Positions 52,825 through 63,091 of a DNA stretch of 64,000 nucleotides are shown in pieces. Below the pieces are notes generated by a model that was given only the letters and a program-made list of their open reading frames with translations, was not told where the DNA came from and did no database searches. The DNA comes from Quadrisphaera sp. INWT6. Lineage in GTDB: Bacteria; Actinomycetota; Actinomycetes; Actinomycetales; Quadrisphaeraceae. Where the stretch lies: positions 372,001 through 436,000 of the forward strand of contig NZ_VUOH01000003.1 of assembly GCF_015390235.1 (NCBI RefSeq), given 5' to 3'. Each line of letters begins with the position of its first letter. Position 1 is the stretch's first letter. The position numbers and the translations under genes were made by a program.

Positions 52825-53868
52825 GTGAGCAGCCACGTGGCGTCCGCAGTCAGCACCGCCCCCGCCGCCGTCCCCGGCACCGCTGTCGGTGCAGGTGCTG
52901 AACGCCTGACCATCGGCGTGGACATCGGCGGGACCAAGATCGCGGCTGGGGTGGTCGACGCCCGTGGACGCATCCTGGCCCGCACGCGCCGTGAGACCCC
53001 TGCGCGAGATGCGAAGGCGATCGAGGCGGCAGTAGTGGATGCGGTCATAGAGCTGCGTCATGAGCACGACGTGGCCGCCGAGGGGGTGGCCGCTGCCGGC
53101 TTCGTCGACGTCAGCCGTTCGGTGGTGACGTTCGCCCCGAACGTGGCCTGGCGCGACGAGCCGGTGCGCGCCGACCTCGAGGGCGCCCTCGGTCTGCCGG
53201 TGGTTGTGGAGAACGACGCCAACGCCGCGGCGTGGGGGGAGTTCGCGCACGGGACCGGGCGCAGCGCTAGTAGCGCTGATCATGAGGTCCACGACATGGT
53301 GCTGCTGACCATCGGCACCGGGCTGGGCGGCGGCATCGTCATCGGCGACCGCCTGCTGCGCGGCGCCAGCGGCTTCGCCGGTGAGCTGGGGCACGTGCGA
53401 GTGGTCCCCAACGGCCATCCTTGCGGCTGCGGCAACCGGGGCTGCTGGGAGCAGTACGCCTCGGGGCGGGCGCTGGTGCGCGAGGCCCGCGCCATGGCGA
53501 GCACTGGCTCACCGCTGGCGGCCCACCTGCTGGAGTTGGCCGGGAACGATCCACAGGCAATCCAGGGGCCCACCGTCACGAAGGCCGCTCTGGAGGGCGA
53601 CACAGCCGCGATAGAGCTGTTGGCCGATCTGGGCCGCTGGATCGGGGAAGGCGCGGCGAGCGTCGTGGCCGCGCTCGACCCGAGGCTCGTGGTGGTTGGC
53701 GGGGGCGTCTCGGAGGCCGGCGACCTTCTCCTGGGTCCGGCGCGTGCTGCCTTCGCCCGCCAGCTCACCGCCCGCGGCCATCGGCCCGCAATTCCGTTGG
53801 AGCTGGCCACCCTGGGGAATGACGCCGGGATGATCGGCGTCGCGGACCTGGCGCGCAACCCGAGCTGA
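52825..53868 (+). CDS. ROK-family sugar kinase
   Basis: This 347-residue ROK protein has the ATP-binding start TIGVDIGGTKIAAGVV, the sugar-binding VVENDANAAAWGEF and GTGLGGGIVIGDRLLRG, and the zinc motif HPCGCGNRGCWEQYAS. It resembles glucokinases that phosphorylate hexoses in the cytosol. It has no N-terminal HTH, so it is an enzyme rather than a repressor. GTG 52825 is immediately after the isomerase fragment. A terminator lies 94 bases past the stop. Confidence 0.93.
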   Translation: MSSHVASAVSTAPAAVPGTAVGAGAERLTIGVDIGGTKIAAGVVDARGRILARTRRETPARDAKAIEAAVVDAVIELRHEHDVAAEGVAAAGFVDVSRSVVTFAPNVAWRDEPVRADLEGALGLPVVVENDANAAAWGEFAHGTGRSASSADHEVHDMVLLTIGTGLGGGIVIGDRLLRGASGFAGELGHVRVVPNGHPCGCGNRGCWEQYASGRALVREARAMASTGSPLAAHLLELAGNDPQAIQGPTVTKAALEGDTAAIELLADLGRWIGEGAASVVAALDPRLVVVGGGVSEAGDLLLGPARAAFARQLTARGHRPAIPLELATLGNDAGMIGVADLARNPS

Positions 53869-53961
53869 ACCGCGGCGGTGACTACGCCTGGCCCGTCCGT
53901 CATCACTGCCAGCCTCTGGTCGGTGGGCCCGGACGCCGTGTCGGGATGAGGGCGCCTAGGG

Positions 53962-54003
53962 GCCGGGGCGGTCCGGCGCTGCAGAGCACCGGTCCGCCCC
54001 GGC
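53962..54003. terminator. Terminator between ROK and the aldolase gene
   Basis: Arms 53962-53975 and 53990-54003 pair over 14 positions with one mismatch around a 14-base loop, in the gap between two convergent genes. Confidence 0.75.
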
Positions 54004-54153
54004 GCTCAGCTGGTGCGAGTGAGCAGAAGCTCACCCCGACAGCGGAAGGGCATCGTTCCGCCGCCCAGCGGACGCCGCCGATCGCGAAAAGCGGCACCCA
54101 CGTCAGCTCACCGCGTCGCGGCTCCTAGCGCCGGGGAGGTACCGCCAGATGCC

Positions 54154-55044
54154 TCAATCCGCAGCGGCTAGGGACTGAAGTGAGCGTCGGATGCTGGCGA
54201 CGGCCTCCTCGCTTGATGGGGCGGTGGGGCGCCGCGGGGCGCCGACCGACTCCCCCCGCAGCGAAAGGGCGGCCTTGACGGCGGGGATGAAGGGCTCTGA
54301 CAGCAGCGCATCGATCACCGGGTACAGCACCTTCCACTTCGCCAGCGCGCCCGCGAGTTCCCCCGCGCCGATGAGACGGCGCACGGCGACGATCTCGGCG
54401 GGGACGACGTTGGCGGTGCCGGCCATGACCCCGGCGGCACCCTCGACCAGGGCGCTGTACAGGTAGGAGTCCCAGCCGATGAAGGTGCCGATGACGTCGG
54501 AGTGGTGATGGATCAGGCGCAGCGCCTGCTCCCAGTCGGCGCTGGAGTCCTTGATGTACCTGACGTTGTCGACCTCGGTGGCGAGCCGGCGCACGGTGGC
54601 GGGGTCGAGGTTGAGCCCAGTGACCGAGGGGATGTTGTAGAGCATGATCGGCAGCTCGACCGCGGCGGCGACGTCTTGGATGTAGGCGACGGTCTCCTCC
54701 GTGGTCAGCGGCTCGTAGTAGGGCGAGATGAGCATCAGGACGTCAGCGCCGGAGGCCTGCGCCGCCTTGGACAGGCGGATCGCCTCGGCGGTGGTGGTCG
54801 CGCCGGTCTGGGCGATGACGGGCACGCGTCCGGCGGTGTGCTCCACCACGACGTCAACGAGCTGGCGGCGCTCCTCGGAGCTGAGGGCGCCGACCTCGCC
54901 GGTGGAGCCGGCTGCCACGACGCCGTCGACGCCCGCGTCGATCGAGCGGTCGACGACCTTCTTGAGCAGGGGGACGTCGATGGCGTCGTCGCGGTCGAAG
55001 GGCGTGGTCAGGGCAGTGAGGACGCCTCGCAGGTCACTGGTCAC
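54154..55044 (-). CDS. DapA/NanA-family aldolase
   Basis: This 296-residue class I aldolase of the dihydrodipicolinate synthase family has the motif VAAGSTGEVGALSSEERRQL, the catalytic Tyr in LPIMLYNIPS and the Schiff-base Lys in VRYIKDSSADW. It forms or cleaves keto acids with pyruvate or an aldehyde. In this operon a catabolic aldolase is more likely than lysine synthesis. GTG 55044 follows CAGGAG; a longer frame to 55113 exists. It is the last gene of the six-gene minus-strand operon. Confidence 0.9.
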   Translation of the reverse strand: MTSDLRGVLTALTTPFDRDDAIDVPLLKKVVDRSIDAGVDGVVAAGSTGEVGALSSEERRQLVDVVVEHTAGRVPVIAQTGATTTAEAIRLSKAAQASGADVLMLISPYYEPLTTEETVAYIQDVAAAVELPIMLYNIPSVTGLNLDPATVRRLATEVDNVRYIKDSSADWEQALRLIHHHSDVIGTFIGWDSYLYSALVEGAAGVMAGTANVVPAEIVAVRRLIGAGELAGALAKWKVLYPVIDALLSEPFIPAVKAALSLRGESVGAPRRPTAPSSEEAVASIRRSLQSLAAAD

Positions 55045-55113
55045 GGTGAACTCCTGGTCGTGGGTCTGGGGTGAAGAAGCGGGCGAATGCATGTGGGCCG
55101 GGGGAAACGGCAC

Positions 55114-56547
55114 TCAGGCAGAGCGGGGACGGCCAGACGTCTGGAGAGCACTGAGGCCGTCGAAGCCTTCGATGCCACGCAGACCCGCCGGTGCCTGACG
55201 GTCGGTGGCCAGCACGCTGGCGACCTCCTGGGCGGCGGAGAAGCCCGAGGTGATGGAGGTCTCGGTGTAGAGGGTCCCGAGGTAGTCACCGGCCAGGAAC
55301 ACGCGCCCGGCGCCGCGGGTGAGGGTGGACTGGATCTTGGCCCGGCCCGGGAAGGAGTACGGGGAAGCCACAGCCCAGCGCGAGGCCCTGGCCTCCACGA
55401 CGGTCTTCGAAAAGCCGGGTGAGTCCAGCACCGCCTCTAGGTCGCGCAGGTGGGTCTGGACGACCTCCTCGTCGCTCTTGTCCAGCAGGGCCGTGCCGAG
55501 CGCGGCCGGGGAGAAGGTCATGAAGCTGCCGCCGGGGCGACGCACCGACTCTGAACCGCGCACGATGCTGGCCTGGTTCAGCGCGATCGCGAAGGAGCGC
55601 TTGGGCGCGGCGATGGCGTAGATGTCGTCCCAGGGCTGCGGCCCGGTCTCGTCGGTGAGGAACGCCGAGCTGACGTGGGGGCCGTACTTCACCATCCCCA
55701 GGGCCTGCTTGAGGTCGGCGGGCAGGTCCACGCCGATGCGATGGGTGACGTCGGCGGTGGTGGCCAGCACCACGGCGCGGGCCTCGACCTCGTGGTCGAC
55801 GCCGTCCTGGGTGTAGCGCACCAGCACCGAGCTGTGGCGGTGCACGACCTCGGTGACCGCTGCTCCCAGCTGTACCCGGTTCCCCAGGGCCGCGGCCAGG
55901 GACTCCGTCAGCGTGGAGGGGCCGCCGACGATGCCGCGGTTCAGCCCCTGCCCGAAGCCGAGCACGAGGCTGAAGTACCCGATGCCCGCGCCGGCGGAGA
56001 TCTGGTCCATGTCACCGGCCGAGCGGGTCACGGTGGTCCTGAACAGCGCCGCGGCGTCCTCGGGCAGGTCCCCGACCATGTCGGCGAAGGTCTGGGTGTT
56101 GGCGAAGTCGTAGATGCGCTGCTGGCGCATCGCGCCGGATTCCTCGGCTCGCTTGCGCACGACGCCGGTGTACTTGGCCACCCCGGCGACGACCTTCATC
56201 CCGGCGGCCACCGTCGCCAAGCGGGAGGCCAGCGGCATGGGGATGCGCAGCGGGTAGGTGGCGATGTGGCCCTTGCGCAGGAACTTGCCGTTCATCGAGA
56301 GCGCCTGCAGCGACCCGGGGACGGCCACGGCCATCACCCCGACCTCGTTCAGCAGCGCATCGGTGGAGGAGCCAGGGCCGGCGAAGACGTGCCCGCCCCA
56401 GTTCAGCCAGTAGTCCCCGCGGCGCTCGGACTTGATGCGTCCGCCCACGCGGTGGTCGGCCTCCAGCACCAGGGAGTCCCAGTGGCGCAGGCGCCACCCC
56501 GCAGACAGCCCCGCCAGACCCGCTCCGACGACGACGACGTCCTTCAT
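55114..56547 (-). CDS. FAD-dependent amine oxidase-like protein
   Basis: This 477-residue flavoprotein has the dinucleotide motif VVVVGAGLAGLSAGWRLR, then LEADHRVGGRIKSE and YWLNWGGHVFAGPG, and ends with AGDYLGTLYTETSITSGFSA. This is the pattern of amine oxidase/protoporphyrinogen oxidase-like proteins. Beside an aldehyde dehydrogenase it may oxidise an amine or polyamine to an aldehyde. ATG 56547 follows CAGGAG. It is 29 bases after the aldehyde dehydrogenase gene. Confidence 0.9.
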   Translation of the reverse strand: MKDVVVVGAGLAGLSAGWRLRHWDSLVLEADHRVGGRIKSERRGDYWLNWGGHVFAGPGSSTDALLNEVGVMAVAVPGSLQALSMNGKFLRKGHIATYPLRIPMPLASRLATVAAGMKVVAGVAKYTGVVRKRAEESGAMRQQRIYDFANTQTFADMVGDLPEDAAALFRTTVTRSAGDMDQISAGAGIGYFSLVLGFGQGLNRGIVGGPSTLTESLAAALGNRVQLGAAVTEVVHRHSSVLVRYTQDGVDHEVEARAVVLATTADVTHRIGVDLPADLKQALGMVKYGPHVSSAFLTDETGPQPWDDIYAIAAPKRSFAIALNQASIVRGSESVRRPGGSFMTFSPAALGTALLDKSDEEVVQTHLRDLEAVLDSPGFSKTVVEARASRWAVASPYSFPGRAKIQSTLTRGAGRVFLAGDYLGTLYTETSITSGFSAAQEVASVLATDRQAPAGLRGIEGFDGLSALQTSGRPRSA

Positions 56548-56576
56548 CTGCGTTCTCCTGTCTGCGTGCGGTTCGG

Positions 56577-58085
56577 TCAGCGGGTGCGGTTGTGCATGAC
56601 GTGCTTGGTGCGGGAGAAGTCCTCCAGGGCGTAGACCGACAGGTCCCGCCCGTACCCGGAGCCCTTGAAGCCGCCCCAGGGGACCTCGCTGGCCAGCACC
56701 AGGTGGCAGTTGACCCAGACGGTGCCGAAGTCGAGGCGGCGGGCGACGTCATGGCTGCGAGCAGCGTCACGGGTCCACACCGAGGCGGCCAGGCCGTAGA
56801 CGACCTCGTTGGCGCGCCTGACGGCCTCGTCCTCCTCGGTGAAGGTCTCCACGGTGACGACGGGCCCGAAGATCTCCTCGCGGGCGCACTCGGCGCCGAC
56901 GGGCACGTCGACCAGCACCGTCGGGGCGATGAACCACCCGGGACCGCCGGTGGCACCGCCGCCGACGGCGGCGCCGATGCCGGCCTCGCGGGCGCGGTCC
57001 AGGTAGCCGACGACCTTCTCGTAGTGGCCCTTGGAGACCAAAGGACCGATCTCGACGTCGTCACCGGCACCGGGCTCCCCCACGGCGAAGCTCTCCACCT
57101 CGGCCACCAGCAGGCGGGTGAACTCCTCGGCCACCGAGGCGTGCACGAGCACCCGGCAGCCGGCGCCGCACTCCTGACCGGAGTTCCAGTAGCCCGCCGC
57201 GCGCAGCGAGCTGGCGGCAGCGGCCAGGTCGGCGTCGGCGAAGACGACGACGGGGGCCTTGCCGCCGAGCTCGAGGTGCACGCGCTTGAGGGAGTCCGCC
57301 GCCGAGGCGGCCACGGCGCGGCCGCTGGCGACCGATCCAGTCAGGGCCACCAGGGCGATGTCGGGGTGGGTCGACAGGCGCTGGCCGACGACGGGTCCGG
57401 TGCCGGTGACGACGTTGAGCGCGCCGGCGGGCAGCAGGTCGGCGACCAGCTCGGCGAACTTCAGTGTCGACAGCGGCGTGATCTCCGACGGCTTGAGGAC
57501 CAGGGTGTTGCCCGCCCCGAGGATCGGCGCGATCTTCCAGGCGGCCATGAGCAGGGGGTAGTTCCACGGCGTGACGACCCCGACGACGCCGAGCGGCTCG
57601 CGGTGGATGACCGAGAGGTGGTCGGCGACGAACTCGTCGGCGGCGGCCGAGGTGGTGGTGCGCAGTGCCCCGGCCATGAAGCGGAAGGTGTCGACGGCCT
57701 GGGCGACGTCGTCGCGGGAGACCGACAGCGGCTTGCCGGTGTCGAAGGACTCCAGGCGAGCCAGGGCCTCGGCGTTCTGCTCGACCCGGTCGGCGATGCG
57801 CAGCAGGGCCAGCGAGCGCTCCTTGGGCGTCGTGCTCGCCCATCCGGGAGAGGCGGACAGGGCGGCAGCGACGGCGGCGTCGACGTCCTCGGTGGTGCCG
57901 GCGGGCACGGCGGCGATCTTCTCCCCGGTGCTGGGGTTGAAGACGTCGATGGTCTCGGTGGCGGTGCTGGGGGTCGGCTCGCCGGCGATCGAGTGCTTCA
58001 GGGCGGGCAAGTCGCTGGGCTCGACGAGCGCGTGGCCGGCGCCGGCGCGGCGGACGTCGGTCAGCGGTGCGGTGGTGGTGGACAT
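56577..58085 (-). CDS. NAD-dependent aldehyde dehydrogenase
   Basis: This 502-residue aldehyde dehydrogenase has VGVVTPWNYPLLMAAWKIAP, the Glu motif VHLELGGKAPVVV, the catalytic Cys in NSGQECGAGCRV and the end motif VPWGGFKGSGYGRDLS. The nearest family is gamma-aminobutyraldehyde/betaine-aldehyde dehydrogenases. With the amine oxidase-like gene it suggests oxidation of an amine via an aldehyde to an acid. The protein starts with a 28-residue leader before the domain. Confidence 0.94.
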   Translation of the reverse strand: MSTTTAPLTDVRRAGAGHALVEPSDLPALKHSIAGEPTPSTATETIDVFNPSTGEKIAAVPAGTTEDVDAAVAAALSASPGWASTTPKERSLALLRIADRVEQNAEALARLESFDTGKPLSVSRDDVAQAVDTFRFMAGALRTTTSAAADEFVADHLSVIHREPLGVVGVVTPWNYPLLMAAWKIAPILGAGNTLVLKPSEITPLSTLKFAELVADLLPAGALNVVTGTGPVVGQRLSTHPDIALVALTGSVASGRAVAASAADSLKRVHLELGGKAPVVVFADADLAAAASSLRAAGYWNSGQECGAGCRVLVHASVAEEFTRLLVAEVESFAVGEPGAGDDVEIGPLVSKGHYEKVVGYLDRAREAGIGAAVGGGATGGPGWFIAPTVLVDVPVGAECAREEIFGPVVTVETFTEEDEAVRRANEVVYGLAASVWTRDAARSHDVARRLDFGTVWVNCHLVLASEVPWGGFKGSGYGRDLSVYALEDFSRTKHVMHNRTR

Positions 58086-58120
58086 GGGACCTCCGAGGAG
58101 AGGAAGCGGTGGGGGGTTGC

Positions 58121-59044
<924 letters not shown>

Positions 59045-60058
59045 GAGCGGACCTCCGTGGTGGCCGGGGTGGCGGGCGAGCTGGCGGGCTGGGTGGCCTG
59101 GGTGGCGGCCTTGCCGCGTCCTCCCACGGGCGGCGGGGGCGGCCGGTAGGCTGGGCGGCGACGCTGCGGCCGTAGTAGCGCTCGACGTAGCCCTGGGCGA
59201 CGCTGAGGACGCTGGTGCACAGCAGGTACCAGAGGGAGACGACGATGAGCAGCGGGATCGTCTCGAAGGTTTGGGTGTAGATGAGCTGGGCGGAGTAGAG
59301 CAGGTCGGGCAGGGCGATGACGCTGACCAGGGAGCTGTACTTGAGCATCCCGATGACCTGGTTGCCGGTCGGCGGGATGATCACGCGCAGGGCCTGCGGC
59401 AGGATGATCCGCCGGAAGACCAGCAGCGGGCTCATGCCCAGGGCCAGGGCCGCCTCGGTCTGCTGGCGGGGTACCGAGAGCAGGCCGCCGCGGACGATCT
59501 CGGCCATGTAGGCCGACTCGTGCAGGGCCAGGCCGAGCAGGGCGACGAGCCAGACGTTCAGGACGTCGTTGGTGTCAGCCCCGAAGAACTCCGGTCCTCC
59601 GAACGGCACGCCGAGCCCGAGGCGGGGGTAGAGGGCCGAGAGGTTGTACCAGAACACCAGCTGGATGAGCAGCGGCGTTCCGCGGAAGAACCACAGGTAC
59701 CCGCCGGCCAGTCCGGACAGGACCTTGTTCTCCGAGAGCCGGGCAGCGGCGAGCAGGATGCCCAGGACGATCCCCAGGGACATCGCCACCGCGGTGAGCA
59801 GCAGGGTGCGGCCCAGGCCGGCCATGATCTGCGGGTTGAACAGGTAGAACCAGACCGTCGGCCACTGGAAGTTGCTGTTGGTGACCAGCGACTGCCCCAG
59901 CACGACGAGCAGGAAGACCAGGACGACGGCTGCCAGGGTGCGTCCGGGGTGGCGCAGCGGCACGACGTCGCGCGAAAGCACCTCTCGGTCGATGACAGGG
60001 GCCGGGGTGCCCGGGCGCTCTTCGGTCTTAACCATGTCGACTCCTCCGGCGCGCCGGG

Positions 60059-61012
60059 TCAGGCAGCCGGGGCCGGGACGATCTCGGAGGTGGTGACGGC
60101 ACCCTGGCCGCCGTTGAACTCGTCGAGGATCGCCTGCAGGCGTCCGTCGGCGATGAGCTTGTCGGTGGCGGCCTGGAAGGCCTTGGCCGTGGCTGCGGTG
60201 TCGGCGTTGTTCGGCAGCGCCAGGCCGGTCTGGATCTCCGGGCCAAACGTCATCTCGGCGAGCTTGAAGGTGTTCTTGGACTGGTCGACGGAGTAGGCGA
60301 CCTGGCTGCTGCTGGCGATGTTGGCGTCGATGCGCCCCTGGCTCAGCGCCAGGTTGACCAGGGCCTGGGTCTGGAAGGTGCTGACGGTGGTGTCCTGGCC
60401 CTTATCGGTGCACTCCTTGGCGATCTCCTCGGCGGTCGCCGCCTCGGAGGAGCCGATCGCGGCCCCGATCTTGAGGCCGCAGAAGTCGTCGGCGGAGGCG
60501 AAGGAGTCCTGCTCGGCGGAGGACTTCACCAGGACGGCGTCCTGGGAGACGTGGTTAACCACGAAGGTCACCTGCTGGGTGCGCTCGTCGGTGACGTTGA
60601 TCTCGCCGGTGGCTGCGTCGTAGCGGCCGGCCTGCAGGCCCGGGATCACGCCGTCGAAGGGGATGATGGCGTACTCGACCTGCAGGCCGAGCAGGGCCGC
60701 AGCTTCGTTGGTGATCTGGATGTCCCAGCCGCTGGCCGCACCGCCGCCCTCGGGGACCATGACCGCCGGGGCGTACACGGCGGCGGCGACGGTGATCGTG
60801 CCCTTGTCCTTCAGGGACTGCGGGAGCATCGCGGCCAGCGTGGGGTCTGCTGCGGGCAGGGAGGCGTTGGCCGCGGGAACGGCGCTGCCGGAGCCGGCGC
60901 CACCTGCCGGTGCGGCATCCCCTGAGCCGCCGCAAGCGCTGACGCTGATCAGGGCTGCCGCGGCGGCGAAGGCCAGCGGGAACTTGACGAGGGAAGCGGT
61001 GGCGATCTGCAT
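60059..61012 (-). CDS. ABC transporter solute-binding lipoprotein
   Basis: This 317-residue protein has a signal peptide ending in the lipobox ISVSACGGSG, a Gly/Ala-rich linker, and a type II periplasmic-binding fold (KGTITVAAAVYAPAVMVPEG to PFDGVIPGLQAGRYDAATGEINVTDERT). It should be anchored outside the membrane and feed the solute to the permease 23 bases downstream. ATG 61012 follows CAGGAGAG. The ligand is unknown but should be a small polar or charged compound. Confidence 0.95.
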   Translation of the reverse strand: MQIATASLVKFPLAFAAAAALISVSACGGSGDAAPAGGAGSGSAVPAANASLPAADPTLAAMLPQSLKDKGTITVAAAVYAPAVMVPEGGGAASGWDIQITNEAAALLGLQVEYAIIPFDGVIPGLQAGRYDAATGEINVTDERTQQVTFVVNHVSQDAVLVKSSAEQDSFASADDFCGLKIGAAIGSSEAATAEEIAKECTDKGQDTTVSTFQTQALVNLALSQGRIDANIASSSQVAYSVDQSKNTFKLAEMTFGPEIQTGLALPNNADTAATAKAFQAATDKLIADGRLQAILDEFNGGQGAVTTSEIVPAPAA

Positions 61013-61212
61013 GGTGTCTCTCCTGGGGGTGCGAGCGGGGCGGGGGCGCGGCACGGGTGGAGGGGCTGTCGGTCCGTCGTGGTGCTCACGGGCTCGTCGG
61101 TGAGCGCGCGGTCGTGCGTCGGTGCTGACTGCAGGCGAGTCGGGTGCGGTGTGAGCTGTGACTCGCACCTCAGTGACTGGCTCTCGCGTTTGGTGTTGAC
61201 GAGAACCTAGGA

Positions 61213-61229
61213 TGTGATCACAGATCACA
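61213..61229. promoter_or_regulatory. Candidate GntR operator
   Basis: A perfect inverted repeat TGTGATC-ACA-GATCACA sits in the 337-base gap between the importer operon and the divergent GntR gene. It is AT-rich relative to its surroundings and has the form expected for FCD/GntR regulators. A TTGACG lies 12 bases before it on the plus strand and could be a -35. Confidence 0.7.
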
Positions 61230-61349
61230 CAAGAGGGTAGGGACCACTTCTCCCGGCTTTAACATGACGGCAACAGGACACAGCCGTGCAGAGGCGCTAG
61301 GCGCCTGGCCGTGGAAGACACCGCGGGACCGAGTGCTCGGAGGACCACG

Positions 61350-62027
61350 ATGGTGATGACCCCGGCAGCCCCGTCGCTGCTGACCGACCAGGTCTTCGTG
61401 ACGCTCAGAGACATGATCGTCAACGGCCGCCTGCCCGGTGGTAGTCGTCTGCGGATCCGACAGATCGCTGAAGAGGTAGGCACCAGCGTCATGCCGGTGC
61501 GCGAAGCCATCCGCCGCCTAGAAGAGGCTGGATTGGCGGTCAGCACACCTCACCGCGGCGCCGTCGTCCGTGAGGTGAGCAAGGACGAGCTCCTGCACAT
61601 CTACGACATCCGCATGCTGCTGGAGACGGACGCCGCTGCGCGCGGAGCGGAGGCCGCCTCGCCAGATCAGGTCGCAGTAATGAGCGACAAGCTGGAGCTC
61701 CTGCGCGACGCCGTCGCCGACCGGGACGTCGATGGCGCGCTGGACCGGGACGAGGACCTTCTGAGAGCGCTCTACGGGAGCCAACCCAACCGCCACCTGG
61801 TGGAGCTCGTCGAAGGTCTGTGGCACAAGTGTCGGATCTTCAAGATCTTCGGCGCTAAGACCGCCTTGGAGTCAGGGGACGACGCACTGTGGGTCTACCC
61901 GACCCGACTCGTGGAAGCAGCTCGTCAGCGCGACGGCCGCGAAGCAGCTGCGGCGACAAGGGAGTCTCTGCTCAGTGCGCGAGGCCGCATCGAGTCCTTC
62001 ATGTCCGACTCATTGCCACAGGAATGA
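61350..62027 (+). CDS. GntR-family regulator with FCD domain
   Basis: This 225-residue protein has an N-terminal winged helix (RLRIRQIAEEVGTSVMPVREAIRRLEEAGLAV) and a C-terminal FCD-like ligand domain (DIRMLLETDAAARGAEAA, then DEDLLRALYGSQPNRHLVELV). Such regulators sense carboxylic-acid metabolites. ATG 61350 follows GGAGG at ideal spacing, better than the longer frame to 61311. It probably represses the divergent importer-catabolic operon through the inverted repeat at 61213. Confidence 0.92.
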   Translation: MVMTPAAPSLLTDQVFVTLRDMIVNGRLPGGSRLRIRQIAEEVGTSVMPVREAIRRLEEAGLAVSTPHRGAVVREVSKDELLHIYDIRMLLETDAAARGAEAASPDQVAVMSDKLELLRDAVADRDVDGALDRDEDLLRALYGSQPNRHLVELVEGLWHKCRIFKIFGAKTALESGDDALWVYPTRLVEAARQRDGREAAAATRESLLSARGRIESFMSDSLPQE

Positions 62028-62252
62028 CGGGGGAACCTACGGCCCCACCACGACGGTCGATCCGTGGCCGACAGGGCCTCTCACCCGTCGTCGCCGCCCG
62101 CTCGGCGACAGGATGCAGAACAACTTCTGATCAGCCTTCCGCTGACGTTGGTCGGATGTGATCGACATGGCGGTCCGGGCTGTCGGTGGCGTCTGCCACC
62201 GTGTGGTCACCGGCACGACGCCGGCCTGAAGGTCGATCTAGGAGTCTCCTCG

Positions 62253-62483
62253 ATGGCTACCAATAGGAACGTCGTTCCCAACCCCGACGGCGGCTGGGAT
62301 GTCACCGGCGCCGGCAAGCGCGCCTCTGCTCACACCGATACACAGGCCGAGGCCATCTCCCGCGCCAAGACCATCGTGGGCAACCAGGGAGGCGGCGAGG
62401 TGACGATCAGCGGCCGCGACGGGCGCATCCGCGCCAAGGACACCGTCGCTCCCGGCGACGACCCTCGCAACATCCCCGGCTGA
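62253..62483 (+). CDS. DUF2188 protein
   Basis: This 76-residue protein shows VVPNPDGGWDVTGAGKRASAHTDTQAEAISRAKTIV and GEVTISGRDGRIRAKDTV, the hallmarks of DUF2188. Its role is unknown; such proteins are often stress-related. ATG 62253 follows a TAGGAG site. No operon partner is visible. Confidence 0.88.
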   Translation: MATNRNVVPNPDGGWDVTGAGKRASAHTDTQAEAISRAKTIVGNQGGGEVTISGRDGRIRAKDTVAPGDDPRNIPG

Positions 62484-62685
62484 CCTACCGGAGGGGGCGG
62501 GCTGCTCGCCAGGGTGGACGTGGGTGTCGGGCCCAGGCGACGCCGACACCTACCTCCACGGGAGGCTCCACGACCCTTGCAGAAGCGGCCTTTCCAGCTG
62601 GACTCCGCCGGTGAGCCGCCTCGACCATCGCCGGGACGCGCCCCGGGTTTTGCGCGGTGAGCCGATGCACCACCCGGCCGACGAC

Positions 62686-62726
62686 GCAGGAGGCGCCGGT
62701 CCCCCACGGAGACCGGCGCCTCCTGC
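62686..62726. terminator. Strong hairpin terminator
   Basis: Perfect 16-bp stem, 62686-62701 with 62711-62726, and a 9-base loop. It is 9 bases past the stop of the minus-strand gene at 62735. Confidence 0.85.
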
Positions 62727-62734
62727 GGGCGTCA

Positions 62735-63028
62735 TCACGGTGCCGGCGGACTCGGCGCCGGGCTCTCGTAGGGCAGGAGCTGCTCGGCGTCGAGCCACTG
62801 CTGCATCAGCTCGTGCCGCGGTGAGGTGTACGCGACATAGATCTGCCAGCCGGCACCGACGCGACGCCGGTCGACGACGATCCCCGGGTAGTCCGCCTCC
62901 GAGCCAACAACCCATACGAACGGGTTGCCTGGCGGGCGCCGCTGGCGCATCGCCTCCTCAGCCGCCAGGCGTCGCTCGGTGTTGGCAGCGACCAGCCACG
63001 CGGGCAGCGGTGCCCCCTTCTTCGCCAT
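62735..63028 (-). CDS. Small hypothetical protein
   Basis: This 97-residue protein shows PLPAWLVAANTERRLAAEEAMRQRRPPGNPFVWVVGSEAD and GIVVDRRRVGAGWQIYVAYTSPR, a small alpha/beta domain of unknown family, with a Pro-rich tail. ATG 63028 has GGAGG only 1 base away; a GTG at 63070 is an alternative start. It is in the same direction as the mannanase gene, 63 bases downstream of it. Confidence 0.65.
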   Translation of the reverse strand: MAKKGAPLPAWLVAANTERRLAAEEAMRQRRPPGNPFVWVVGSEADYPGIVVDRRRVGAGWQIYVAYTSPRHELMQQWLDAEQLLPYESPAPSPPAP

Positions 63029-63091
63029 GCCTCCGGCCACGGGCGCGATGCTCGCCGCCGCCACTGACACCCCGGACGAGCCCGGGAGGCA